From the NCBI RefSeq assembly GCF_037392515.1, contig NC_090283.1, positions 25,994,249 through 26,058,248 of the forward strand: a DNA stretch of 64,000 bases, given 5' to 3'. How positions within the stretch are numbered: the first letter of the stretch is position 1; each line of letters begins with the position of its first letter. The stretch comes from Haliotis asinina (lineage: Eukaryota > Mollusca > Gastropoda > Lepetellida > Haliotidae). Below the pieces are notes generated by a model. The model made no database searches. It was given only the letters and a program-made list of their open reading frames with translations, and was not told the origin of the DNA. The translations under genes were made by a program, and so were the position numbers. This document shows positions 52,136 through 64,000 of the stretch, piece by piece.

Positions 52136-52424
52136 CGTGAGTGAGTTTAATTTTAGGCCGCACTCAGCAATATTCCAGCTATGTGGCGGTGGTTTATAGA
52201 ATAATTAGAATTAGAATTAGAATATAGAGTCTGGACCAGACAATCCAGTGATCAACAACATAAGTATCGATCTGCGCAATAGGGAACCGATGACATGTGT
52301 CAACCAAGTCAGCAAGCCTCACCACTCGATCCCGTTGGTCGCCTCTTACGACAAGCACAGTCACCTTTCATGGCAAGCATGGGCTGCTGAAGGCCTATTT
52401 TACCCCGGGAACGTCACGGGTCAG
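52136..52424 (-). mobile_element. SINE-A, full span with small tandem insertion
   Basis: Both ends are present (GCGTGAGTGAGTTTAATTTT and GGAACGTCACGGGTC). A short AATTAG array has expanded at about 52200-52222. Confidence 0.8.
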
Positions 52425-52439
52425 AAACAAATGAAATCA

Positions 52440-52665
52440 GTTACTGCCGCCAGTAACCCAGACTGTCTCATAGCGTCTGAACCACACTATCTTCCCTGCT
52501 GACAAGCCACTCTGTAATACCATAACCTCAAAAGTAGCAAGTCTAGATTTCCCAAGGTTCATTTTCTGAATCTGTGGTCTCCCAGAGCTCCTTTTCAGTT
52601 TATATGGGTTAGTTTGTTACTATCAAAATTCTATAAATTCAGAGACTAAGCATTAATCTACTTAT
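52440..52665 (+). repeat. Dispersed repeat C, longest single copy
   Basis: AGCAAGTCTAGATTTCCCAAG, CAGAGCTCCTTTTCAGTTTA and GGGTTAGTTTGTTACTATC match the 33745-34160 copies. Directly follows a SINE-A. Confidence 0.45.
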
Positions 52666-53084
52666 AGCCTTATTCTAGTATTAAGACATGGGATGAGTGT
52701 AACTGACAAATTTTATCCTCATAAAGAATCAAACCCGAGCTCTTGTACAGATAGCTCGACAGTTCTGCAAATTTCTGAAACGGGCAGGTAGGTTTAGTCT
52801 TGAGCAGACCGTGAAACCGAACCTCGTAAACATACTGAAACCGCACTGCTGTTCTACTACACGAGGGCAGTATTATTATTTCTCGCCTGCAATTTTCTTT
52901 CACTACAACATCGCCGACTCGAACCTAAAATATGCATAATGTTTATCTACTAATCAGTCGCTGCCAGAAGTCCAAACAGAGCGTGAAATTGAAATAAGAG
53001 TTTCAAGAAATGAGAATCAAGAACATTATTCAGACAATTTTGTCTTTATTAGTTTATTTCCGACCCATGTTCAGAAAGTGGTGG

Positions 53085-53387
53085 CTACGTGGAACAGATA
53101 AAAACACATGCCGCCATGTTAGAGAAGAACTGCCACTGGTCGACAGGTGAGATGCCTAATCTCTCTGGATCCGCTTGTGGGTAAGCCAGGTCCCCCAACC
53201 CCATGTCATATGGTCTTCCACTGAAGATAATACCACAGTGCCAAGAGGCCAAAGCAATATGAAAACAGCGAAACTGTAGCAATATTTGGGTTGAAGGTGT
53301 GTTCTCTTCCTGTGAAGCCCCGCGTGGCACCACACCTGCAACTCTATGCCTACAGTGGTGTATAATACTCTGGGATGCTCGGCACAT
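53085..53387 (-). other. Unassigned ORF with two adjacent poly(A) signals
   Basis: A 100-codon minus-strand frame ends ...PERLGISPVDQWQFFSNM... and a stop at 53085. AATAAA follows at 53053-53058 and 53045-53050. Stop plus tandem poly(A) signals look like a transcript 3' end, either a terminal exon or a decayed retrocopy. I do not recognise the protein, and overlapping frames are also open, so coding status is uncertain. Confidence 0.2.
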
Positions 53388-53587
53388 GATGATGCCCTGT
53401 CACTCACATGTCGGCTCTGCATCCTTCAGTCTGTCAGGTTACAATGTTAGCAGAATACAGCAAGGACATATGAGTACCACCTTTACACTGTGAGACTGAA
53501 AACAATCAGACAGTTATAATCTAAAATTCACATCGAAACACATTTAACGTGAGTAAAATGTGCAATATATTCTTTGAACATTACAGA

Positions 53588-53712
53588 GCTGGGCTTCATT
53601 TCCCAAAGCAGTAAGGTGGTCTTATGACACAAAGATAACCTTAGTGCAGTGTTATACAATGGGGGCAAAGGTTAAGCTTGTAAAGGTTGCTTCATGAAAG
53701 GAGCCCCTGGAC
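53588..53712 (-). repeat. Dispersed hairpin repeat E, second copy
   Basis: Reverse complement of the 14546 unit: GATAACCTTAGTGCAGTG and AAAGGTTGCTTCATGAAAGG match it. The third, shorter copy at about 55957-56035 reads AACCTTAGTGAAGGTTGCTT. Confidence 0.55.
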
Positions 53713-53767
53713 CATATTTACAGAGCTTCAGCCTACAATCAAAGATCAGTACACCAACGAGTTTGAA

Positions 53768-53925
53768 AGTGAGTTTGGTTTGGCGCCGCTTTTTAGCAAT
53801 ATTCTATGAATATCACGGCGGGGGACACCACAAATGGTGTTCATACACTGAATCCATGTGGGGAGTCGAACCCGGGTCTTCGGCCTAAGAGCGAACGCTT
53901 TAAACACTGGGCTAACCCCAGACAC
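53768..53925 (-). mobile_element. SINE-B
   Basis: GTGAGTTTGGTTTGGCGCCG tail, GTCGAACCCGGG inverted B box, GAGCGAACGCTTTAAACAC. Forms an inverted pair with the copy at 54040. Confidence 0.75.
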
Positions 53926-54039
53926 ACTTACGAAGCATCGTTTCAGCATGTCAACATTTTAGTACTACCCAGGAATTGTTCTACAACTGTTCATTTCTTG
54001 GCTGAAAACTCTTTAATCGCTGGTACTGTATTTTCCACA

Positions 54040-54200
54040 GGGGCGATGGGTAGCCTAGTGGATAAAGCGTTCGTTCGTCCCGTCGAAGACCCGGGTTCGA
54101 TGGATGCAATATGTGAAGCTCATTTTGGATGTCCCTCGCCGTGACGTTGGTGGAATGTTGCAAAACACGGCGTAAAATCATACTCATTCAGTCACTATTT
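54040..54200 (+). mobile_element. SINE-B
   Basis: Head GGGGCGATGGGTAGCCTAG with exact A box, GGGTTCGATGG damaged B box, tail CATACTCATTCAGTCAC. Confidence 0.75.
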
Positions 54201-56080
54201 TTCCAAACATTGGTTGGCAGTTGTGAAGCTATGGGATACCAAGTGGATCGGATGGTCAGACTTGGTCTGGCTGGTCGTTGCTCTCAGTATCAACCTCTGG
54301 TTTACACCTGGCAGATCATTTATCCCTGTGTGATTTGATTAAAAAGAAGTTGCCAACATGAAGCTGACACATTACTGACGCCACTTTTAAACAAAAAACA
54401 CACCTTGCAGTTGTTAAACTATCTATTTGCAACTATTAAACTTGAGTGTTAAAATGTACGCTGAGGCAGTGTATAATAATACATAGCCCGTCCCACCGTC
54501 CTTGACGGTCTGTTTTGTGCAGGATGGTGTACTGGATAAGTAGGACGCCCTTAGGAAATATTTGATAAAATAAACTTAACTTTTTTATTATTTTATTCTG
54601 TTAGTTTATGGGACTGGTTGCGTTTGTTCAGGATCGGTCACTTTCTTGGACAGGCCACATTTCTTATATTCTTATATATCTTATATGTGGCCAGTAGAAA
54701 GACTGCGACGATTCCTTCTTCTGGGTTACATACGGCCAAGGTGAAGGTCACCCATGGGAAACCAGAGCCCTTATAGTCTGAACGTTTCAGTAAGTTCCTA
54801 GATGACCCTGTTCTGTTTTACGTTCAGTTCAGTTGAGTGACTTTGTGCCTCATTGATGTCGAACACGACACTTTTAGCTTCTAAACTGGTTTACCATTCG
54901 GACTGGGCTTTCGCGCCTCCGCGGAGAAAGAGGTGCGAAATGCACGTTTCATATTACTAGACTGGGCCCAGTCCACCACCACGCCACTTGAGCAAAACCT
55001 GTTCCGCTCGAGCTGCCAACACAAGCTCGCAGTAAATATATTATCAAATACGTTTTCAAGAAGACAGCATAGCTTAACCTGTCGGTAATGTCGAAATTTG
55101 ACACTAAACGATTTTACACGCGTTACCATACGTTTGATCTCGACCCGTTACACATATAACCGTCACATCTTTGATGTTCAGGGTTCGGAGGGTATCAGGC
55201 CAAAATGCCTGACAGAGCAGGAAATACGTTGTGTTACAAACAGCTTCAATGGACATCGCCATGAACCTGTTTGTAATCTGGTTCTTGATTTCAAGTAAAG
55301 TTAATTGCATTTTGCAGTATACTGAAACTCCAGCCCTAGCAACTGAGCAATGTTAATACACTCCAGATACCAAAATGCTGTCTGTAAAGCATAGTTAATT
55401 GTAAAATTATTCTTCAGAAATAGCGAAAAGAACGTTTAAATCCGTTAATTCTAGGAGTGGAAACGTGGGAAGGATATACGCTTTGGTAGCCGGAAAAGCA
55501 CATGGCAGTAGTACTAGAGTTAATGTTTTATTAAAATATATGCCCTAGGGTATACAAAAGAGACCAAACACGCAATCGCCAAATTCGGCCAGGGTGAGGG
55601 TCGTCCAGCTGAAACCGGAACTAAGATGACCTTATACAGTAATAAGGTTATGTTCTTTAACACTACACATAACGACATTGATGTCAAAATGGCCTTCTTC
55701 ATATGCTAAAAACCTTTTCCCCATTTTTGTCCACAAGCACAAGGCTGTTACTACAAAGGAAAAGCATTTATCAAGAAATAGAATTTTTTCTCCATATTAA
55801 CTTGAATGGTTGCATGTACTGCGTACACGAAAAGGTCGTACCGTACATAATATAATAATAAAACAATCATTTTATGAAATATGACCATGAAGTATGCTTG
55901 AAGAGACTCGTTGGGACTAACAGCGGTCCTCCATGACGGTTACATTTACTGCTAGTATGATGTATTTATAAGTTTAACCTTAGTGAAGGTTGCTTAGTGA
56001 ATGGAGCCTTTGGACCACATTTAAAGAAGTTCAGGCTACAGATTGTATAATAATCCAAACATCGATCAGTACACTCACCA

Positions 56081-56246
56081 GTGGGTGAGTGAGTGATTTT
56101 GGTTTTACGCTGCTTTTAGCACTTTTCCAGCAATATGACGGCGGGGTAGGCCATAAATGGGCTTCACACGTTGTACCCATGTAGAGAATCGAATCGGATC
56201 TTCGGCGTGACGAGCGAACGTCTTAACCACTAGGCTACTCCCGCTC
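56081..56246 (-). mobile_element. SINE-B, nearly full length
   Basis: GTGGGTGAGTGAGTGATTTT tail, GGCTTCACACGTTGTACCC, GACGAGCGAACGTC and TTAACCACTAGGCTACTCCC, the inverted A box. Confidence 0.78.
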
Positions 56247-56574
56247 ACCACATCCGTCAGTGAATAATAGAGTCTGGACCTGACATTGATACAATGAGTT
56301 TGAAATCCGTTAATACGAACATCATTAACTCGATGCGTCGTTAAATCATGTGACTCCTGACGCTGACTCTTACATGTGGGTCCTTCAATGCTGACTCCGC
56401 CATTTACAAACACCTCCCTGCAGTTTCAGCAACAGAGGACCTACAGTTAACTTTCAAGATACAAAACATAAAGTATTCATTTTATTCCCTATTTTGAAAA
56501 CTACGTAAGAGTTAAAACCCCCGACTCCTGACGTTAGAGACGGAATACCTAATTTATCTGTCGACAACCTGCTC

Positions 56575-56640
56575 TTAACCGGAAGGAAGAAATTAATTTC
56601 CGCCGGAAGCGGAAGTGTAAAGAAATGATTAATCCCGTCA
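56575..56640. promoter_or_regulatory. Cluster of ETS-like GGAA sites
   Basis: ACCGGAAGG, TTTCCGCCGGAAGC and CGGAAGTG lie within 60 bp, with near-perfect ETS cores. May be a promoter or enhancer. No gene start was identified next to it. Confidence 0.25.
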
Positions 56641-58732
56641 TCCCCCGACCAGCGAACATGTGCAGTCGACAGATAAATACAAACATCCTGAGAATGGTTC
56701 TTCCGAAGAGAAAAATATGAAGAGATGTGATTACTTCGAAACCCCGTACGTTTACAGTCCTCACTGTGTATATATGTCTGTCATGATTCCCTCGTTCTCA
56801 TTCTTGTCAGATCGAGAGAAGAGTTTGTGAGAGTGTGTGTGGTTTTAACTCCACTTGGAACAGTTATTAGATATATTACGACGTGTCATCCTTATGAATC
56901 CGAATTTTGTGAGGGAGCGCTGCGACTAACATAGAGCTAAATTAAAAATGTAAAATGTTTCTCGGGCATCAGCGCGTCACTTTTACTTGTGCGCGTAATA
57001 TTTATTGCCATTTTAAAAAAATAATTTTGTCTTTGCCGATCGTCTATTTGTCAACTATAAGAACGGGTGTTTGCAAGAACAATATGAACAAGTGTGACTT
57101 AATTTACAACTCAATAACACGAGCCAAAAAAGAGTGTGCTCCTCCCTCGTCAATTTTTTTCTATCAATATTTATAAATTCCTATTTTGAAATAAATGAAC
57201 TCGAGATAAATGTAAGTTTTTGTATGCGGCCTAAGTCTACGTTACAGTTTAGTTTAGGGCTCGGACGGGTACTCGGTTATAGCTGGAATCTAGTCGTATT
57301 TCTAGGAATCGAGTATCCGGGAAGGGAGAGAACTCTGTAATGGCAAGGGCATATAATAACTTTGCTTTTTCACTACTGACACACTTATCGTGGTATTGTC
57401 CGATTAGTGGAGGTTATTATTAACGATTATACTTTAGTTATCTGCGAATGAGCAGTGAGTAGTCAAATTACAGTACCAGCATTTACAAAAACTTCTGTGT
57501 TTTAACGAGAAATGAAGGGAATGGTATTACCCTTTATATTGATTGGTCAAACAGACGTAAACTAAACAGCCTTAGATGATCAGTCTTATGTCTTATTGTC
57601 ACCCTTTCAATGTTTCTATAATAATCTGTTAAGTCGCGATTGAATATTCAGAAGGTTTGCACGGTGCAGACAAACCCAAAGACATAAAATGAGATCATAC
57701 AGAGAATCGAACCCATGGTAAAATCGGTCGTCATAGGTTTCTGGCACGCCGAAGGGCCATAACTATGAACAGTGAAATGCTGCCCTTAGAAGTCTCTTCC
57801 ACATGTGCCCCCTACCCACAATCTTACATTAACTGTCCTCTTTACAGGGCTAACACCTTATATCGACGAAACCATAATATCTAAGTACTCCAATGCAAAA
57901 TGTCATTGATACATGAAAATTACGATTTATGACGTATTTGCTTCCATTTATCACAGAAATCACGCCAACATTTCGATTTGCACGTGCAATTACTTTGCTT
58001 GCTGTTTGAATAGAGCTTATTATCTTTGCCCATTACATGTGTTTAATCGTAAGAGTTGCTGAGCTAAAAGTCCCAGCGTAAAGCACTACCCCCTAATGAA
58101 AAACATCTTGGTACAAAATTGCTCCAATTATCAAGTAAATCCTTCGAAATTAGGATAAACGCAAAGTCAGACAGCGTCATATAAATCAATCAAGACCGAT
58201 GAAAAAACTCCATGAATTATCTTTCAAAGCCTGTTTCAACATAATTAAATTAATTGCAGACCGATTACGCCATGTCACCGTGGTTGATGCACATCAAAAT
58301 GGATTGCCTTTCTCCAGATCGGCTGACGACCATAATTGAATATCGTAGATACTTTTCCATATCAATATCCACATGTGTACAGATAGGTCGATAAGGAATA
58401 AACTGCAGTGTAATAAAACTGATGCTTTCTGCCCGCAGAGATGACAGTAATAGCCTCTGTTCAACGTTTACTGTTGCAGCTGCCATACGGACATGGACAA
58501 ACGTGTTTGATATGGACGGCTTCAGGATGTCGAAGTCATTAATCGTCGTTGGATAGACAGCATCAGTGATTGGAAACGGACAGCATGCATACATATGCGT
58601 GAACATTTGGCTTCGTGTATCCGAATCAATTCACGATCGAATTGGTTCCCATCCTAATCAATCTTGAGTTCAAAACAGTTTCAGGCTATAGGCGCCGTCT
58701 TTGTAAAGTATTTTGTCTTGTTTTGTTTTTCT

Positions 58733-58845
58733 GTTGTTTTACGCCGTACTCAGCAATATTCCAGTTAAATGACCGAGCCTTGTCCACGCAATCCAGTGAT
58801 CAACAGCATGAGTATCGATCTACTGGCTTTGTGAACAAAGTGCTA
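58733..58845 (-). mobile_element. SINE-A fragment
   Basis: GTTTTACGCCGTACTCAGC, CAATCCAGTGATCAACAGC and ATGAGTATCGATCTAC. Body only, with internal loss. Confidence 0.6.
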
Positions 58846-59924
58846 GGGTAATGTTGTGGCTTGAAGGTCAGAGTACGTAGATGCGGATTGTGTGATACGG
58901 GCGAAGCAGGGTGAAACTTGGCTGGCATCATAAGGTGCGTCCCACACAGTTGGGCTACGAAATTATGCAATCAGTCAAGTGGGGGGGGAGTGAAATAAGA
59001 GTACTCTTCATCATTTCTATTGTCACTCACGTCTAACTTGCAACAGGCTAGTTTTGTAATGTATTTTTGAGTAAGTGATACATTTCTGTCATATACTACT
59101 CTCACAATATGTATGAACATAATCATTTTCAACAGGAAGAAGCGAGAACAAGTAGTCGCATCTTACGAAACGGCGTTAACTGCAAAGGAACCGGTCGTCA
59201 ATCACCGACACCAATCCTAAATCTATTCTCCACGGTCTGGTCCCCATTTCAATGCTAAGTCTAGACAGTGGCATCGATGCTTTGAATGTAAATGACACTT
59301 TGCCCCTAAATATTCAGGTCATTCGGTTACTGAGATAGACTTCGTTTACACCGTGGTCCGCAAATGAATGGTGGGTTCCTGCTAACTACCGACGGGTCAC
59401 GAAGGTGTTTGGATATTTGGATATTCTCAAAGAAACATACAGAAAAAAGATACCCATGGTATCTCAAATGGTTATACTTGATAATCCAGACATCTAGGAT
59501 ATTCTGATCCCGAAAAGGCATTTCCGCCATGTTCTGACGTAGCCATGATGTCTTCTCAATCAGTTACAGATTTCTTAAAAGAAGACAAATTTAATAAATG
59601 GAGGGTATGCTACATTTGTTTTCTCCAAAGAAAGGTAATATATATAATGTAATAATATAATGTAAAACACCATCTGGTAATTGTGTGTTACAACTGGCCA
59701 TCAGCATCCTGTGCTTGTCACACATGTCAGACTCAATGAGTCAGCTTTCTCAGACATGGTCACTTGAAATTCGTTTTCGTGCGCAGGACTTTGTTCATTA
59801 TATCGATCCCTATTTTGTCTTATCCACACTCGATGATTCAATGCCTGCTTTCAAACATTCCTGAATACTGCGTTGAATATACAATAAAGAAACAGAAAGA
59901 AACGGGAACCTAACAAATTGTAAA

Positions 59925-60440
59925 TGAATTAATAATAATGAATATCCATGTGAAACTATCTAATTATATCCTAATGACCACATATTACGTAACCCGTGAT
60001 TAATTAACCAATTACTGCAATTATATATTAAAGGTCAAGTAGACTGTGAAGACGTATCGCAGGCTGGAACCATGCTCATAAACGACCCCCTACCTCGGGA
60101 GGCGGCCATTTATTTGGATCAAAGTGAAAACATGGGTCTCATTAAATATTCCTCCCCGTGGGTCATGATGGGGGTCAGCTTGCACAGCATACGGCCCGAT
60201 ACCCGTATCACTTTAATCAGCTTCCTCCCGGTGTCATTATTGAGACACGCATGCGCATCAGCGTCCGTCTTGACGTGTAGACTTATTAATCATAACTGTA
60301 CATGCATAAATGTCAGTCACTGTCTCCGCCACATGTAAAGCTCATGCATGCACGGGGGGCTGCCATTTAGCCGGGGGTAGGGTGGGTGGGGGATATAGGG
60401 GTGGGGTGGGGTGTGTGTACGTAATCGGCCGCAAGTATTA
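59925..60440. promoter_or_regulatory. Candidate conserved non-coding element with G-rich end
   Basis: A block free of recognised repeats, with dense homeodomain-like sites (TGATTAATTAACCAATTA, ATTAATCATAAC), a TCF-like GGATCAAAG, CATGCATGCACG, then a G-rich run at 60352-60415 (GGGGGTAGGGTGGGTGGGGG) able to form a G-quadruplex. The 88-codon frame inside is probably incidental. Regulatory status is inference. Confidence 0.3.
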
Positions 60441-60523
60441 TCCTCGTTCTGCAAAGATTAGTCCCTAAATGAAACTTATCTTTGTTTTAAGTTTCAATTT
60501 GAAAGTAAATATATTTGTTTACA

Positions 60524-60524
<1 letters not shown>

Positions 60525-60554
<30 letters not shown>

Positions 60555-60653
60555 CATACATACATACATACATACATACATACATACATACATACATACA
60601 TACATACATACATACATACATACATACATACATACATACATACATACATACAT
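60525..60653. repeat. (ACAT)n microsatellite, about 128 bp
   Basis: Uninterrupted tetranucleotide repeat of about 32 units. The Tyr-Ile-His-Thr frame across it is an artefact. Confidence 0.95.
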
Positions 60654-62811
60654 CCGGAGACTAAACGTAAGTGTAATCAGTTTGCACTAGAATCAATAAA
60701 CTCCCTAATTATGTGCGAAACTTCAATGCCATACCCCTTATTATTGGGTTTACAAAAGTGATAAACGCTCTTGTATCATTTTGGACTTTCCTTCATCGCT
60801 GAGCGACAATTCTAAATTAATATTTTCTTCACTCAACGCTTACGAGCTGCTTCCTCGCTCACTCGCTCGCTCACTTACTCACTCCACTTTCTCACAGCCC
60901 GTGTCATTATGTCAAGTAATCGATAACAACATTCTCTGATATGTATGTTTTTAAAGCAGCCATACACATTTGCCTTAAAAATCTATATCAAACGATTTCT
61001 TTATAATCGCCTGTAATAGTATTGTCCAAAAACATTCTCGCAATACCACTTTAAAAAACATCAGCTATGTTTATGTTCCATAAAGGAAATTGAACTGGGA
61101 CAAGACTTTGGCAAACTGGAAGTCCCAATCCTTATGTTTTCATCTATATAGTTATTGATCACGATAACTGCATACAAACGCAAATGAGCCCCGAGACATT
61201 ACTTATTGATCCCAATTTAAACTCCAGCGTTTTAAAACACGTCCATAACACGTCGTACATCTGACGGAAAGCAGTGTTTATCTTGCTAGACGATCATCAC
61301 CATGATCAGCTTGTGTTGCATATGTAATTCCTTACATAATGAAATCCAGATGGACAGCGTTTGGGGTTAGTGTCAAAAGTACGCACGTTATGTTCAAACG
61401 TAAATATTTAATCTGACCACCCGTCCTCCAAGCAAACAGAAACCACTAACAGAACCGAGCGTTTCATCTAATCCACATTAAACAATTTTTGCAGAATTTC
61501 ATAAAGCACTACCTCGAGCTCACAATTCCCTTGTATACTGCTCAACAAAAGTAGAGGAACACCGCATTCTTTCTTGCTGCCACAATTTCACAGATTCACG
61601 AAGTAATACGGAAAACTAGGGCGTTCCTTAACCGCTTCCGATAAGTATATCACATGAAACTCGGGTTTGTCTATTGATTTCCTTTGATTCTATTTGTTGT
61701 ACACGGGGGTACATATGTAATCTAACGTTTAATGTGAAAACGAAAACTCATTTTAAAGCAATCCCTCTCTGAAACTGTTGAAGAGCTATTTTCGCCTGTG
61801 GGCAAATGGAAATAAGATGAACTTTTCAACAGCATTAACACGTAAACGTTTGGAAACGACGAGTTTTACAACCAGTATCTCTGATGAAAGGGGTAACCGA
61901 ATTTGGCACGAGAACATTACGTCATGACAAACGACATAAAGTCTTTGAACAGACATTAAGACATGCAATAAACGAATCAATTTAACGTTGAGAATTCGGT
62001 GCCTATCTCAATAAATGCATTCTTTAAATGAGCGTCCGACATCACTATCTCTCAGACATCAACAATTAGACAGCGAAGACGACTAGATCATAATGCCGCC
62101 ATGTTTGCTAAGTATGCTGTTGGCAGTATCGCCATCTACTGGCCTAGTTTCACAGCAGGGAAGGGACATAAACCCTCCTGGAACTAATTATCTCTTTTGT
62201 AAGATAACATTGGGCATTTATCCCTCTGATAAACAGAAAACCCATGCTGGGCTGGATTATTTCCGCCGTCTAATTTCGAGGAAGGATTCATTGCTGATGT
62301 CAAATGAAGTTTCCCAGATCACATTTATCAGGCATTCTGCATCTTATCGTTATCAAATGTTCAACAACATTTCTGTGCAATTGCGCACATGGTTTCAGTG
62401 AGGAAATGAACACTAAGCGTTTCATTTCACAAATAGATGTGCTGATTCCGACAGACCCGAGCATCACTCGCTGAATAGTTTATACAGAGCAGCCAAAAAC
62501 AGCAAGTTTCGAAAGAAACGAAATCTCATAAAAGTAAGCGTTCATGTGTGTGTCTTGTGTTTAGAAACTTGACTTGAGCTACGTTTCTTTTGCTGTTCAG
62601 TATATGTAATCCAATTCTACTTCGAATGTAATTATTTGTGAAGAAGATATGAAAAATATCAGTTAGGTTGTGGTGAGCCTCTTTTTCGCAAGGGTCTATT
62701 AATATTGTCTCCATTATTCAACCTGAACTGATCAACTGGCCGGTTAATTGTATTTGTAGTCAAAGTACCAAAGCCGAACAATTTCATCACTGAACCGTGA
62801 AAATTGTAAAG
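60654..62811. other. No gene recognised
   Basis: CTGCTCAACAAAAGTAGAGG at about 61540 resembles the end of a small DNA transposon, but no matching inverted end was found nearby. Confidence 0.3.
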
Positions 62812-62935
62812 AATGAGTAAGTGAGTTTAGTTTCATGTCGATTTTAGCACTACTGCAGTAACATGACGGATTGGGACAACAAACATTCACACATTGTACC
62901 CATGTGGGCAATCGACCCCACCGCCCCCACCGTGT
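62812..62935 (-). mobile_element. SINE-B, damaged
   Basis: GTAAGTGAGTTTAGTTTCATG, TCACACATTGTACCCATGTGG, then a truncated head (ACCCCACCGCCCCCACCG). Confidence 0.6.
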
Positions 62936-63262
62936 GCATTGCAACTATGGCCACACCAATGCCCGGACCGAGGTAACGAACCTCGCGAAACGTGGACAGG
63001 TTGAGAATGACAGTTATGCAACTAGACAACTAGAATTCACTTTATTTAACCAGAGCAGCATATCCATTATATATTCCATAAAGAAAAGGTAATATATGGG
63101 TCCCGCACCACATTCGCATATAGTCCTTTACCGGCACTTCGGTCGTCACGAACTACGGGTAACTCAATGTGTATACTATCATAACTATTCTATGCTTAAG
63201 ACGAAGCTGCACTCAAAACATCCATGTATGCAGAATTCATAGGTAAGCAACAGACGAATGTG

Positions 63263-63482
63263 GTTTGGTCTGTCGTTTAACGCGGCACTGAGAACTATTT
63301 CAACTATATTGCAGCGGTCTGAAAATAATCAAGTCGGGACCAGCCAATCCAGTGATCAACATCATGAGCACCGGTCTACGTAAATTGGGTACGATATCAT
63401 GTGGCAACCAAGTCAGTGAGTCTGACCACCAGATCCCGTTAGTCGCCTGTGACAAGTCACTGAAAACCAATCCCAACTCGGA
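63263..63482 (-). mobile_element. SINE-A, diverged
   Basis: CGGCACTGAGAACTATTTC, GCGGTCTGAAAATAATCAAG, GATCAACATCATGAGC and CCAGATCCCGTTAGTCGCC. Confidence 0.65.
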
Positions 63483-64000
63483 TGTTCATAAGGTGGGGCT
63501 CATACTTTGCACATTCACTGCTAAAACACGGACTGTTGAACCGATGCCCCATTCTGCCAGTTCTCTGACATCAGTACTCTCCTTAGTACGTAAAGCTTCA
63601 TGTACCACACGTCTCACTGAAATGTCAGAGCATCACACACCACGTTGCCCAGAACGCGCAACTGAAAAAATAGCCCGCCAAACAAAACATGTTACTGTTT
63701 GTAAAGAATTAGAGGGGTAACTTTAGCCAATGATTACACCGGTTTATCCTCAGTACTACTTTCTTGAGGACTCCCATTACTGGTGTTTCTAGTGTAAAGA
63801 GTTTCAGGTTTCGTGTGACAGTATTCCCAAATAATAGAACTAGCTTCCTAATGACTGCCATCACTGATGTTTGTAAAATAAAGACCCCCAGCTGGTGCTG
63901 TACTGCAGATACCATACTTGCGAGTTATGATTGCAAACGGCAAACAGTATTGACCATTATTGTATAAGCCTTCAGTCGGTAAAAGTAGACCTAGAAACAA
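63483..64000. other. Window end, no gene recognised
   Basis: Short frames on both strands. None could be assigned. Confidence 0.3.

Larger units (their letters stand above)
54201..58732. other. Gene-poor stretch
   Basis: Apart from the SINE-B at 56081, the repeat E scrap and the ETS cluster, I see two diverged relatives of one repeat (about 54720-54860 and 55585-55690, both with CATTGATGTC) and no gene. Confidence 0.35.

Noticed and set aside
60469-60690. Tyr-Ile-His-Thr repeat protein
   Set aside because: Translation of the (ACAT)n microsatellite.
63709-63967. Possible ankyrin-like scrap (ETPVMGVL) on the minus strand
   Set aside because: Only a few residues match, without the following helix pattern or a second repeat.

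Overview
The window looks like nuclear DNA of a gastropod mollusc, most likely an abalone (Haliotis). The base composition is AT-rich, there is one long split gene with GT-AG introns, and two SINE families are scattered throughout whose sequence I recognise as abalone-type. There is no operon, CRISPR array, rRNA or bacterial-type gene order. Nearly all long open frames are accidental or run through microsatellites. Species assignment is inference. || The one well-supported host gene lies on the minus strand between 32125 and 4408. I could splice 15 exons by eye. Every junction is GT-AG and every phase agrees, giving 594 residues plus a stop, with AATAAA 69 bases downstream. The product matches the DUF885 family (PF05960), including HETDPGHHFQ and, 45 residues later, EGWALY. 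Only the first exon or exons, presumably carrying the start codon and a signal peptide, are missing; they should lie above 32125. || 1-4 kb holds a MITE-like palindrome and an intronless, frameshifted ankyrin-repeat pseudogene. 4.4-32.1 kb is the DUF885 gene, whose introns carry SINEs, minisatellites, a (GA)n tract, a near-perfect 61-base palindrome and a duplicated exon-like block resembling one segment of an MFS transporter. 34.2-38.7 kb is a young, non-autonomous LTR retroelement with 1311-bp direct repeats differing at two positions. 38.7-64 kb is gene-poor, with SINEs, minisatellites, three (TAG)n expansions built on a SINE head, a possible signal-peptide first exon at 46.4-46.6 kb, and a compact block at 59.9-60.4 kb that may be a conserved non-coding element. 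|| Names used below: SINE-A is about 270 bp, starting ACCCGTGAAGGTCCC and ending in CACTCACTC. SINE-B is a tRNA-derived element with exact Pol III A box (TAGCCTAGTGG) and B box (GGTTCGATTCC). Both end in the same tail (AATATTGCTG ... GGCGTAAAAC ... CACTCACTC). Strand is given head to tail.
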